A stretch of 64,000 bases of DNA, taken from Callaeas wilsoni (lineage: Eukaryota > Chordata > Aves > Passeriformes > Callaeidae). The DNA is taken from positions 1 through 64,000 of the forward strand of contig VWPU01003057.1 of assembly GCA_013398955.1 (NCBI GenBank), written 5' to 3'. The stretch's first letter is position 1, and every line of letters begins with the position of its first letter. This document shows, piece by piece, positions 46,330 through 58,689 of this stretch. The notes below the pieces were generated by a model. That model did not search any database. It saw only the letters and a program-made list of their open reading frames with translations, and had not been told where the DNA came from. The position numbers and the translations under genes are program-made.

Positions 46330-47972
46330 CAAGCTCCCCAACAAACCAAAACAGAAGCTGGTGTTCTGAGGTGGTCCAAAAATGTTACCTGTATTCTTGT
46401 GGTATTTCAGCACTGAGGTACTTTAACGTTGAGGTTTATCAAATTCAACAGGAACATTAACCAGTCAATAAGGGAAAGAAATAAAATACATTGAAGCTGT
46501 TCTTAACTTTTTCACCAAGCCTAATACACAGACTTAGACTTAGATGATTGTCTTGGGGTGATTGTATGTTTTGCAATGTGGAAGAAACTGTAAAAATGAG
46601 ATGTTAATATGAAGGGCATTGATTCAGAAAATGAAGTCAATTTCTACACGACAAATTTGAGATTAACAGGAAAAGATTGCAGTTTTTGTGGCTTTGAAAC
46701 ATATAGAAAAACAGTCCTGGCAAAGGTTGGTACCCATGGGTTATCCAATGAAATAATGTAGCATCTATAGCAGGAAGGCATGAAGTTTAGAAGGGACCAA
46801 GCATGAAAGGAATCTAGGAAACAATGTCTTCGCAAAAAAATTGTAATAATAAATCAATCAACAAAATTAGGATATTTCTTCTTCATTTTTATACCAGTAG
46901 AGGATGTTGATTATATAGGCTGAATAGGTTTTTAAATTTGATTTCATATTCAGCATTTTAATTAAATACATAGAGTGCCTGTGTGTGTACAGTTGTCTAT
47001 AGCAATTCTTTTGGTGACCACATATAGGAGTGCATGGACATATATTTATTTGGCTTTTAAAAATAAATTTATATTAATTCATTCAGCTATATGTAATCTA
47101 ATCCTGAGGTTTAACCTTGATGTTATCTCTCATCCTCCAAAGTCAGTTGTTAGACAAAAAAAAATAAACTGCTGTTACTTGTGCAAGGAGAAGGAAGTCA
47201 GGCTGCTGCTGTATGCCTTCTAACCCAGAGCACAGGCTAAAGGGCAGAAGACTCGAATCTGCTGCAATGAAATGGAAACATCTTGGGAAGAGGTGAAAAA
47301 CTGTCAGGGACAAAGTAACCTGGAGAGGAAAGGGAACTCAATGAACTGGCTAATTCAGTGTCCTTACAATCATCCCAGAGTCTGACCTTTAAGATCATTG
47401 CATCTTAAAAAATTCTTTGAAGCAGTTGTCTGGCCCCATTTATTATCATCATTGTACATTTTGTAATAGCAGCAAACACGAATCAAGTGTATTTAGTAGG
47501 ATATGCTGCATGAATGAGGAGAAAAAAGTTTCTTCTGTTGTGAAATAAGAATCACAATAATCCTTGCAAGCAGAGAACTCCAGGGAAAAGCAAATGCACG
47601 GCCTTAAAATAACCAGCCTGAAGTCATTACAGGTTAGCAAAGGAGATCAGGTAGAAATAGTGTCAAATGATTTCATCCTGGCTTTAAGAGTTTTTAATGC
47701 AATAAACATTATGTAATTGTTATTGACTCACCCATTTTTAAAAAAATTCCTTCTGTTAAAATGGTTTCTAAAGACTAAATAGAAACAGTACCTCTTTTCA
47801 TAGCACCGGTGTCTTAGGTACCAGGGCAGCTGGCAAGCTAGGAAGGAAAGAACAGGAAAGCAAGGAGAAATAAAGGTAATAGCAAATGTCTTTTGTGAAC
47901 AGAAACTTGAAATATCATTGCAGCCACTATAGGGACATTGACCTTTGAAATAAAGAAACGGCAAGGTAATTG

Positions 47973-47989
47973 TTTTTTTTTTTTTTTTT
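47973..47989. repeat. Poly-T run (T17)
   Basis: Seventeen T residues with no recognised retrocopy attached. Confidence 0.85.
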
Positions 47990-48365
47990 GTATCTCATCC
48001 CATCTACGGCAATTTGAATGTCTATATTTATAGAGACAAATCTTCTCACTGTATATTAATGTCTTTTTACCACTATCTGTATCCTGTAACCTCTGCTTGT
48101 TTGTCCTTAGATTCTGAATGTCTTCTACCAATCCCGATCTTTTATTGAATTTTTGGCACATGTCTAGGACATCATAGATAATGACAGAGGCTGTAGCTGC
48201 TTACTCAGTTAGTGGGTTGCTTAAATACTGGAGTTTATAAAACAGCAGCATTATGCTGGCATTTAAGAGACATGATCTTCTAGTATTGTAAGGCACTTCT
48301 AAAGCTCAGGTGAAAATATGTTCAGTGGATATGACCTAGATCTATAAGCCTGAGCTGCAAGTGCA

Positions 48366-48385
48366 ATATACAGTGCACTGTATAT
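48366..48385. repeat. Perfect 20-base palindrome centred on GTGCAC
   Basis: ATATACAGTGCACTGTATAT equals its own reverse complement. It is followed at 48387-48401 by a second small inverted repeat (AGTAC...GTACT), and GCAATATA occurs on both sides of the pair (48363-48370, 48401-48408), so the whole 46-base block looks built from repeats. Confidence 0.9.
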
Positions 48386-51300
48386 AGTACACATTGTACT
48401 GCAATATAATCCTTAAGTGTAGCACATGAAAACACCCTTAAAAGATGAAGAAAACAGGTAGTGTCCTGTTTATTACCTGAGACAAGTGTAACTGGGAACT
48501 ATTGTCATCTTTAGTATCATGACATCTACTGATGCACTGTCAGAGATTAAACTATGAAAGAAGGAAAGAGTACTCTGAATAATGAAATGCTATTTATAAG
48601 CGTGGTCTCATTTTGTAAGGAAGATCTGTGGAAAAGACAAATAGTTTAGCTGTGACTCATAGACAAAGAGATCATGACTGGAATTACAGGTAATTATAAT
48701 TTCTGAGAAATTCACCCGAGTTTGGACAAAGTGTCAAGGACTCTTGATTAGCAATCTACCACCTTTATAATGTTGTAGAAGGCACAGGAAGCAAAAAGGG
48801 CAGTCAAATCAACCTTCATTAATCTTGTATGCTTAAGCTTACAGCTCTTGTATAAATAGAAAATTAGGATAAATTACAGAGAGCCAGTGTTCTGCCAGAA
48901 AAAAAACAGTCTCAACCACTTTTGTTGGCATAAAATTTTGACAGTGTTTTAATCCATATTACCTGTCTGTGCTATATTTCAAGTTTATGTCCCTCAAGCA
49001 GATGGCACTCCAATTACTCATAGTTGTAATAGACTTTTTCCTCACTTCAGAGAAAACTAATGTGAGCTAAATTTTAAGCAACAAAGCAAAATTTTAAAAT
49101 TGCCTTCAGTTGGTAAGGTAACCGTGGAGAGCTTCTTAATCCTTCTACCTGTATCCTTGTGGAAACTCTTTAGGTCTCTTTTTATGACATATGGTGTCCT
49201 CATTATATCATCAGAAATGTTTTCATTAATCTTGAGGCAGATACATCAAGCTGCCCAAATCACAGTGTTGCTCAGGTACAATTAAGTTTAGAATTTAAAA
49301 AAAAAGGAAGATACTGTAACTCAAAATCTCTTTCTTAACTAGTATATGTGTCTTAGAATAGACTCGAAAGACGTCACAATCAAGAGCTCTTTTAAACTTT
49401 TCCTTAGCATCCTAAATGCTCACAGGTCTTAAGAAACAGTAGCAGGAAACATTTTTGAGCCAGGAGCACTGAATTAAAATCTGAATTTGCACCTACAAAT
49501 CTTAAGGGAGGCAATATTCACTTCTGATGACAATGTTTATTACATCCTGTTAATACTCTATGTGTTAGTTTCTTATGGACACCAAAGCCCAGGTTTTGAG
49601 AACTCTCATGGTTATATTTTTGCATTTCAAAATTAGTTTCTGAGTTGTGATGATACATGTAAATCTCTGACTGCTAAAGTAATAAGGCAGAAAACTGAAA
49701 TGCAGGATTGGGGTTGAAACAGGTCAATTGAACCGAAACAAACAGGATCTGGCTCCAGTGACATTTTCTGTTAGAGCTTATAAGTGATGGCGAATAAAGA
49801 AGTAATGAAACCCTATGGTTTTCACTGATGAAGGTTGCTATAAGATGTAAAGGACCAAGCAGTCTGTGCCATACTGGAACAACATTTAGGTACTGGTCGT
49901 TCTCATGTAGAATCTCCTTTTTCTAGGTGGAGCTTATTTATAAGTGGTAGGAGATTCCTTAAGGACAGGAAATATTAATAAAAAGTGTTCTTTTGGAAAT
50001 TTTAAATCAATGCATTAAAAATTAAAGCTTAAGAAATGCATTTGAAAATGTCTGTGACTGAGAAGAAAATTAGCCCACCTAATGCTTGTGCAAGTTCACC
50101 ACAGGGACAGCCTACAGAGGAAAGGAGGTCTTTGAGCTGGTCTAAACCACTGTGATAACCTGTTCACAGGGCAAAACTGTGCCAATACAAACAAGTTCCT
50201 CAGTTTGCAAGTCTTGGTAAAAAAATCCATGAAGCTGATTATGTAAAGCTTAACGTTAGCCCACAGCTACTGATCATAGTAAACGCCATTAAATCACATC
50301 CTCTAATAACAGAAAGGAAGGATGTGAATGCCACATTGATCTTCCCCGTGTTAACTTCTGCCACTTCTGTGCTAAACCACAAAGAAGTTCCATAACCCTT
50401 TCTGATTTATGACATAGAAAGCTCTAATTCAGACTTATTCACTAGAAAATGGGCTAATTAACTTCCTTGTAGCCTTGAAGCACAGAGCTATTTTTTTTAA
50501 AGTATGCTTCTGCATTTACAATTGTGACCATTTACATGATGTAAGTCACACTCTCCTATCAGACCACTGAAGTGTGTACAATTAATAATCTAGTTTCAGA
50601 TAAGTCTGAATTGCTTTGCAAAAGTAACTAATCCCAAATTTTAAAGGTATTTGATCATATTTGAAACAAAAGCATTACATTTAAAGGCCAGATTCTCAGA
50701 AAGCGTAAATGAAGGCATGAAAATTTACACAAGATGACCACAGGGCTCTTATTCTTAAGCACAGGCACCTGACACTAAAAATGTTTGATACTTTTTTCCT
50801 CTTTACCGCACTGCAATTATTTTAGGCAGGGTCAACTTATCATTGAAGTTACTGCTGCAGTATTAGACTTATTAAAAATACCAAGAACAATCACTCATCT
50901 TGTTCATCTCTGTTCTTGCTAACGTAATAAGTGGCTATAGTACAATATGTTCAAGCAGAGAAAAAAAAAATTTAATCAACTCCATGAATTTTATTCACTG
51001 AATGGTAGTGGATCTGCCAGTCTTATCATGTGTGTTTTTAATTGTCCTTTCCCCGTTTACTTTAATGTACATGTTCTTCTAGTCTGTGTCCTACAGAGAT
51101 ATCAAGTTTACCTGGTACTCTTATCACCAGTAGTCATTCTATGTGCCATCTGGAAGGTCATTTTTTCCCCAAGTCTTGCAGAAATATCCAGATTTTCTTT
51201 TTTTTCTGGCGTGATCAAATTCTGAAAGTCAATATTATAGCGAGTATAACCACTGTGCAATAACTGGGAATTCTTGCATGCTGCTTTTCCACGAAGTCAT

Positions 51301-53582
51301 TTACAGGACTTTACAGTCTTACATACTCCCAGCAGGTTAACATTTTACCTTTTTTTTTTTTATTTTCAAGGCAAATTCAAGGAAGTGCCATTTCCTTTCA
51401 AATTCACTTTGGTTGATTAAACATATTCTGGGAAAGACAAAATAAAAAAAAATATGGTTTTTTTTACTGTACTGGTTTTTAATGCAACTGCCAAAGTTTA
51501 TACTTTTGAGATTTCAAACACTGTGAAATGATCACTCATGATAGACACTCTGAACATTGTTCAAAGTAGGGACAGTGAATATCTTCTTCAGTTGTGTAGA
51601 TTTTTCTAAGCAGCAGGCATGTTCTGTTGTTTCAGATACAAAGTCTGTCCTCTTCTCCTACTCACACCAGGAAAATTACAGGTGTTTATTCCTACATGAT
51701 TACAGAACGCTCAAATTCACTTTATTCTTCAGAAGTGCTTCTTATTTTGTTTGTTATTACAATTTTTGAAATAAAATTCTCCAGCTTGACAGATAAGTTT
51801 TCATTGCACTTTGAGGTTTTGGGGTTTCTTTACAAACTAGGTACACACATAGTGTGGTCAGATTTATCTTAGCTGCAGAGATTCAAAATCAAAAACATTT
51901 TGAAAGTGTTTTCTCCAACCAGGGTATAGTACTGGATACCATTAAAATAAGTTATGGAACTATGTAATGGTGCATTTTGTCTAATGGTAGAGAATAATTA
52001 AGCTATAAATATATGTTTAGATTATATTAAGTGGCATATTTTCCAGTTGATGCACAGGAAATTAGTCTTAAAAGTCCTATTAGTGTTAAGTGGAAGCTGT
52101 ATTACTAAATCTGTTTGCATCACTTTAAAGGTTTATCACTAATGCTAGAAGTAGTCATGAAATTCAAAGAGAAGAAAATCGTACTTTTCTTACCATATAG
52201 ATGTCAGAGTTGAAAAAATCTTTATCTGACAATATTAATCACATTAAAGCATAATTTATAACTTCTGTTGCAGTAATTCATACATATTTCTCTGTCAAGT
52301 GCAACATAACTCATCCTCTTAATTTGAGAGAGATGGTAGATGGAAGCAACATGCTATCAACCACATAACAAAATACTAGAGCCAGCAGCTTCAGGATCCA
52401 AATCTGCTTCTTATTCTCATTTCTTTTGTTAGATAGATTTATGCAATCAGAATGGATGGATAAAAGAGTGGATACATCATTTTCTGTTTGCCTGTTGGCC
52501 TTTCAGAAATGATCACAATTTTTGCAAAAATACCATCTGCATAGAAGGGAGATTGTCTGCCCAGAGCAGAGCCAAAATCACCAGTCTCTGCCAGGGAGCT
52601 TGCACAAGTCTCAGAGAGCAACTGACCCTTTTTTCTAAACCATGATAAAAATCTTCATACAGAGTAATCTCAACTCATGCAGTTATATGGAGTTTTTGCA
52701 TGAGATTTCAAAATCAAAATTAATGGAAAATGAGAAAAGAAGTAAATATATATTATACTAAAGCAGGTAAAAGTGATGCAAGAAAGTGCATGTATTTTAT
52801 TATTCATACCATGAACAGTTCCTTTTTCTCGAAGAGGGACATCAAGAGATAGAGGTTCCAAATATGACAAGCCAAATGTAAATTATATGTTTCTTACCAC
52901 CATAATCATGCACATGAAGCACCTATGCCTATGAAGAAAAGAATTAAAATTAAAACTCTAGTTTTAAAATCTACCTTTTACAAAATCATATTTAAAATTC
53001 ATAAATCAAGAACTTAATATATACAACATTGACACAATTAATAAACAGCCACAGCCCCCATTATTTATTGGAAAACAAACAAAACCACATAAACCCAAAA
53101 CTAAATAAAATATATGTAGCAGTGTGTTCAAAGTTCGGATTTTTCTTTTTAAAACAGCAGGTCTATGATAAATTCCTAGTCTGCTTTTAGATCACTTTGG
53201 GGCTCTCAATTGTAAGGATGAAAGTCAACAGAATCACAAGTTTTTCTAATTATTGTCTTTAAAGAATATTGCACTTTTAAAGAAAAAGACATTAAAAATT
53301 ATTTCAAGAAGTATTTATATTTCTTTTTGGTCATTACAGTTTCTAGCTAGAAAAATGTAACTTGAAGTTGTTAGCACTTCACAATGCTATGGAGTCTGCA
53401 CAAATGATTAATTTGAATGTCCCCTTGCTAACTTCCTGTTGTGCTGAGGAATAATGATATAGGGTTTCCTATCACTACATCCTTTGCTATTCAAATACTT
53501 TTATATATTTTTCTGCAATCCAGAAATTGCAGTAATGAAAAAAAACCCTGGAATTCACTCCCATTCACCAGCATAGACAGCC

Positions 53583-53608
53583 AAAAAAAAAAAAGAAAGA
53601 AAAGAAAA
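53583..53608. repeat. A-rich/(GAAA)n tract
   Basis: A12 followed by GAAAGAAAAGAAAA. Confidence 0.85.
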
Positions 53609-56600
53609 TCTCAATGCTCTGAAAGACAGTTAGTGCAGATCTCATATTCTTCATCCCTGGATGTATCCACTCAGCTCTAAAGGCAACCTCAAGCATCTCC
53701 CACGCCTCCCTTGACATAGCTACTCCAAGCTTCATACCACAACCAGAACCAAGGCCTTTCTGTTATACATTGTTAGTGCTGCTTGTCAGCACCTTTGATG
53801 GATATACCCTTGGAGAGAAAAGCAAACATATGGCAAAAGCAGAGCCAGAGACAGGAATCGTCTGCAAGTCAGCACAGGACTGCTTGGTTACCAACTGCTG
53901 CACTAGACCACTGAAAAACCTACCCTGACACACAGAACAGTGCACGCAGACATGCCACTCTGCATTCAAAATAAACAGTCCTCATGTATATTAAAGTATC
54001 GATTAAAAGATGCACAAAAAAAATTTTATTGCATATTGCAGACTATCTTCCGGGAAAACAGGCAGTGCTAATTTTAGCCCTATGTAGACAAGAATATATT
54101 TTATTGCACTTAAATACAGTAGAATTAAACCAGCTGATGAATATTGATGTTAACTTATGAAAATTCATAGTTTGCACAGAAGGTAGATAAAATAGGCACA
54201 CACTTCTCCGCTTGTTATCTCACCATAAAATTCATCCTTTCCAAGTTGTGCAACACAAGGGAATTTCAAGCTTCAGGATTTGGCGTACATGTACCTTGCA
54301 GATATTCCATCTTCTGAAACATCTCCTTCTGGAAAAGTATGTCCTGTGATAAACTGCACGCAGTAAGATTTCCCATTTCTTAGGACAGCCTCTATAAATG
54401 TAAATAGAATTTGTCTCCCCTTCAAGTAGAATGCTAGTACATGAAAAGGTATTTTGTCATTTCCATTGTAACATTCCCTGGATTTTCTACAATCCAAGCT
54501 TTTAAAAGTAAGGTTTAGTTCCATGTTTCCATTACAAAGTTGCTTAAGAGACTGAGAAAAAGACTTATTCTTGAATAAATATTCTATTCACAAACTTGCC
54601 GTATAGTCTTCTTTGTGAAGAATTATTCAGAAAAGCCAAGCATACAAACTGCTAGAATAAAATACCGTGTATTTCTTTAAAAATAAGTTGAATAGTAAAC
54701 ACACTTCCTTCTTTTTAAAGCTAAGAGGAGAAAGCTTACATTTAACAAGTAAATATGAAGCTTATAAAGCTTTAGATTTGAAAAAGTGATGGAGGATATA
54801 TGTTTCTGGACCCTACTCTGGGAATTTAAAATGATGTACATTATCAAAAATGATGCTGCATACAATAATATGAATAATATTTTTCTCTCCATAGCACACA
54901 TAGTGTGCGAGCAATCCCATGCATAAAGCCACATTGCAGGTGATTTCTCATTCAAGGAGGCCTGCCCTGTGTGAGATTTATGGAGAAAAATAGACTTTAA
55001 AATTGATGGCATGCTGGGAAAATGTTAGTTTGTATGTCATACATAGTGCTATGCCAGTTGTGAATTTTGATTTTTTGTGTGATTTTGGCAGTTGAAAAAT
55101 GTTCTGGCTCAAAAACACTAAAGACACAAAAGCCAAATTTATCTACATCATGGGGGAGGCAGAGCACAAACCTTTATGTTCTGCTCTGCTTTATGTATGC
55201 TTCATCCACCCTCAATGAAATGAGTCTCAGCTATAGGAGAACAACCCTCTGTGATGTGGCAGAAGATGACCTCATCTCCAGGATCTGCTGCTAAAAACTA
55301 CAGATAAGGTAGGCACAACATTTTTATGTTGAAAGCAACCATTCACAAAGGTTTGTGGATTGAAGGAAATCTTTCTGCTCACAGCAAAGGACCATTCTGC
55401 TGGAGGAGATATTGTCAGAATTCAGGCAGAAGCAACTCTATCACATGAGCAATAGTGCACTCAGTTTGAAGGATTTAAGCATTCAGATTTTCAGAAACTT
55501 TGAAACACTCACTATTTCTGAGTTCTCTATATGTTTTAAAACCTGCACTCGCTTTAGAAAAATTAGTTTCAGAATTGCTTCCAGCAGAAAAAAAAATTTA
55601 AATTGTAATAATCTTTAAAGTAAAATATATTTGTTTTAGGTAATTCTATATAAAAAAATATTTTTTTCATTCAAGAAACAAACACTTTAAACTTGTATTT
55701 ATTTTACCTTTAATGAAGGTTTACATCATTCTCCATTTTTTTTTTTGGAATCTTGGACAACACCATTTTCTTAAGAATCTCACCCTTCACATTTTCTGAA
55801 CTGTCTACATCAAAGTTCTTTTAAAATTAATTTGGATTAAGTTTCTCTTTTTGCATGCTCTCAAAATGTTCCAAAGAGCTCTTTATTCCATATATATTAA
55901 TTTTATGCCAAAATAAGAGAGGAGAATAGAAAACTAGCCTATGTCTGATCTCATTTCCATGTTCACTGTGCATATCTCAGATGTTTCTACATTTAATATT
56001 GGACTGAGAATTAGCCATACAACCCGCCTCCCTACATATTTTTTCCCATGATGAAAAAGTCCAGTCATGAATCCCGGAAGAAAGATATGATGTGTTCAAA
56101 ATAGTGTTTCATATGCCATCTTCATATGTAGGATTCCTATGTCAGTGAAGCTGTAGCAAGGAACAGAACATCAAAATACAAGCTAACTGAGGGGACTTCT
56201 TAATTCAGTCCTTTCTTGTCATAGGCAACTGTACTGTGTAGTCTTGCCATAATAGTTTCCTCTTAATTCCAAACGCTATAAAATAATGCACTATCTAAAT
56301 ACATGCCTGTAAATGCCTTGCTGTTGGGAAACTGTGGGCAGTCAAATACAAAAAAAAAAAAAACAAACCAAGAACTAAACAACAAATACAGGAAGACATT
56401 TGGTTTGTTAATGAGGTATGACATATTTTTTTCTTGGACTAGAAATACTTTAAAAGGGTCATTAGAATGTTTTGATATTATTTGAGAATTACTATTTAAG
56501 TGCTTTGTCACACTGAGCAATTTTGTAAAATACTGGTACGATAACTAGGATCATAGAAATACTGCAAGCGTAATAGATATTTAATTAGGGGCATAAAACA

Positions 56601-56639
56601 ATGCATTGGGAAGCATTCATTAATTAGATGCTTTGACTC

Positions 56640-56665
56640 AAAAAGAGGTTTAAAAAAGAGGTTTA
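56640..56665. repeat. Tandem duplication, 13-base unit
   Basis: AAAAAGAGGTTTA occurs twice head to tail with no difference, which points to a recent slip. It lies 35 bases from the LTR edge. Confidence 0.85.
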
Positions 56666-56777
56666 AGCAGCTTTATTCACAAGATATCACCTTTTACATG
56701 TGTTGGTGTTGCGAATGGATGTGGGTGCTTCGCTAAGTCTCTGCCTTTTGCCCAGGCCGCTGGCAACAGGCAGTAGC

Positions 56778-56783
56778 TTTATT
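56778..56783 (-). terminator. LTR polyadenylation signal (AATAAA)
   Basis: TTTATT on the plus strand, within CCCCAATAAAGC on the minus strand, about 80 bases before the U5 end. Confidence 0.6.
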
Positions 56784-57189
56784 GGGGTGGCCAGCACCTC
56801 AAGACCCACTTTAGCTCGCAAGTTCTTTAATAATGGCTGATTTGGTCTATTATAGAATGAATTACTTATTTAATACACACAAAACTAGCAGACATGAGAC
56901 TTAAAACCAACTATATACTACACAGGAATAAGAATAAAAAGAAACTACTAGTAGATATATACAGCGCAAGGTTAAAGGTACCATCAATTTTACATCTAGC
57001 AAAGAAATAATATAACTTAGGATCCAATGTATCTTACCATCCAGTTGTTGGTGGGGCACACATCGAGATCCTTTCCCTCAATTCCCCGGAAACTAACCGC
57101 GAAATCTGCATCCAAACTCCGGGGAGAAGCCTCCCAGACTCTCAGGGTGTGTGTGTAGAAGGCTTCTGCCTCCATGAAAACTCGTGTAT

Positions 57190-57199
57190 CTTTTATAGT
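57190..57199 (-). promoter_or_regulatory. TATA box of the LTR promoter
   Basis: CTTTTATAGT on the plus strand, ACTATAAAAG on the minus strand. Initiation would be expected near 57165. Confidence 0.55.
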
Positions 57200-57407
57200 T
57201 TGTAAAACAGTGTCTCTCAGTCAAGAATATCTCTGTTATCTCTTTCCACATCTGCTCTCCAGACTAAGATGTCGATTCTTAGCTGGTGCTTGAGCCTTTT
57301 TGGTGCCAGAGAAGACCCCTTGCTGGGCCTTTCAGCCCCTGGGTTATCTTCTCCATATCTGCACCAACTATCTGTGGTAGAGGGGGGGGAGGATATGTCC
57401 TGCCACA

Positions 57408-58619
57408 GTTAGCTAACTTGTTTTTCCATATCAAGAATGTTGTGAGTATTTATGAAGAAACAGATAGCTATCAAACCTTTGGTTCTTTGATCTCTATCAC
57501 ATTATTGTGTTGCTTATCAAAACAAAACAAAAATTAAAACCCCATCACCTGAAATGTGGTGACTAAGAAGCTTCCTTTGATAGAGCTACACGTTTTCACT
57601 AAACGGCCGTGACACTTTCTGACAGAGAAAGATACATGACTTCCACGGTACATGGACTTCCCATAATATTGTCCATAATGTATTCAGCACTAGGTCTTTG
57701 CCAATGACTAATTCTTGACAGAAAAAGTCAAATAGTAAAAACCAAACCAAGCTATTTTCTAGGTTATCTAACCAATTTATTTTCCAGAATTTTCAGCCAA
57801 AATCACTTTTAAATGAAAACATGCAGGTATTTTAACCAGATTTTTAAATGAAAAGGAAGTGTCAAAACTTTTTTGACTTCTTCTTTTTCCTCATTTTTCA
57901 CACCTTCAGTAATGACAGACTATTTAAGCTGATATCAAAGACACATTAATTTAGGGCAGCAGTTCAAAACCACAGCAATACAATGGCCAGGGTGTAGGTC
58001 TGTGATTGCCACATTGTGACTCACAGGCAGTACCTTGCCCACAAGATCCTCTCAGGTTGCTCATTTCTCCCACTTCCCACAACTATGTGATCTCCTAGGC
58101 TGACTGGAAAAGCAACACATGATGTTGCTTCCACCACCCTATTGGAGTGGAAAAACTGAAGATCACTGTTTGAATCATGAGATTTCGTTCAAGTTACCGA
58201 AGCAGCAAAACTCAGATAATGTTAATTCAGTATTTTTTCATCACCCATTAAATCTTGCAGCAGCAAATTAAGGGCTGTTAGTTAAATATTTGTTTTAATG
58301 TATCTTGGAGAACATATTGAAGTTCTGGCTTTGTTGCTATTGCAGTTAAAAACTTTTTTGCTACCAAAAATAGACACCAGATAATCAAATCTCAGTTGGT
58401 TCCTGTACATGTCTATTTCCATCAAATAGTATTGCATTAGTAATACATTAAAATTCTCAGCATGCACAATAAATTCTGAAGTTAGTTAAATACTAAGCTT
58501 TTCCTCATTATAATGCCATTAAGGACGGAAGTGTCCCTTGATGTGATTAATGGACTCATGCTGAAATTTGTGCTAAGCACTAGTTCATTGCTGATACTTG
58601 CTTTTTTGGTGGCATTTAC
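57408..58619. other. No gene seen
   Basis: AT-rich spacer with no recognised repeat or coding signal. Confidence 0.55.
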
Positions 58620-58689
58620 CTTGTATCTTTCTGGGATCTTTTCCTGAACAGTCAGGATACCTTCACCTGACTCCAGTAACTTGTAACCT
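58620..58689 (-). other. Candidate 70-base exon, minus strand, unassigned
   Basis: On the minus strand CTCCCAGCTGCAG| is followed 70 bases later by ATACAAG|GTAAAT, a fair acceptor and a good donor. The frame through it is open well beyond both sites and reads GYKLLESGEGILTVQEKIPE, protein-like but not something I recognise. The pyrimidine tract of the acceptor is short. A chance occurrence is the likelier explanation. Confidence 0.12.

Larger units (their letters stand above)
44051..56639. other. No gene seen; longest gene-free, repeat-poor stretch
   Basis: Over 12 kb of AT-rich sequence with no recognised mobile element and no supported exon. It holds small repeats at 45691, 46301, 47973, 48366, 51350 (T12), 53583, 55736 (T11) and 56350 (A14). 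45880-46130 is strikingly purine-rich on the plus strand. Frames such as 54273-54524 (minus) look protein-like to the eye but lack splice support and similarity I can name. A stretch this clean of retroelements could be under constraint, or could just hold repeats too old to see. Confidence 0.5.
56701..57407 (-). mobile_element. Solo LTR, 707 bases, long R region
   Basis: On the minus strand it starts TGTGGCAGGACATATCC and ends CGCAACACCAACA. A TATA box (ACTATAAAAG; plus 57190-57199) lies about 210 bases from the U3 start, and AATAAA (plus 56778-56783) about 410 bases beyond the TATA box, so R is unusually long, near 390 bases. Within R lie a perfect 8-base stem (TCCCCGGA 57083-57090 with TCCGGGGA 57118-57125) and a consensus splice-donor-like GATG|GTAAGA (plus about 57035). 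CpGs are partly kept. No matching target duplication is visible beside either end and no retroviral gene flanks it. Family not determined. Confidence 0.8.

Noticed and set aside
54273..54524. 83-codon minus-strand frame that looks protein-like
   Set aside because: Has an ATG and ordinary composition, but no similarity I can name, no splice sites and no promoter; one such frame is expected in this much sequence.
56701..57407. A full provirus joining the LTRs at 42105 and 56701
   Set aside because: The LTRs differ in sequence and orientation, and the intervening DNA shows no gag, pol or env.
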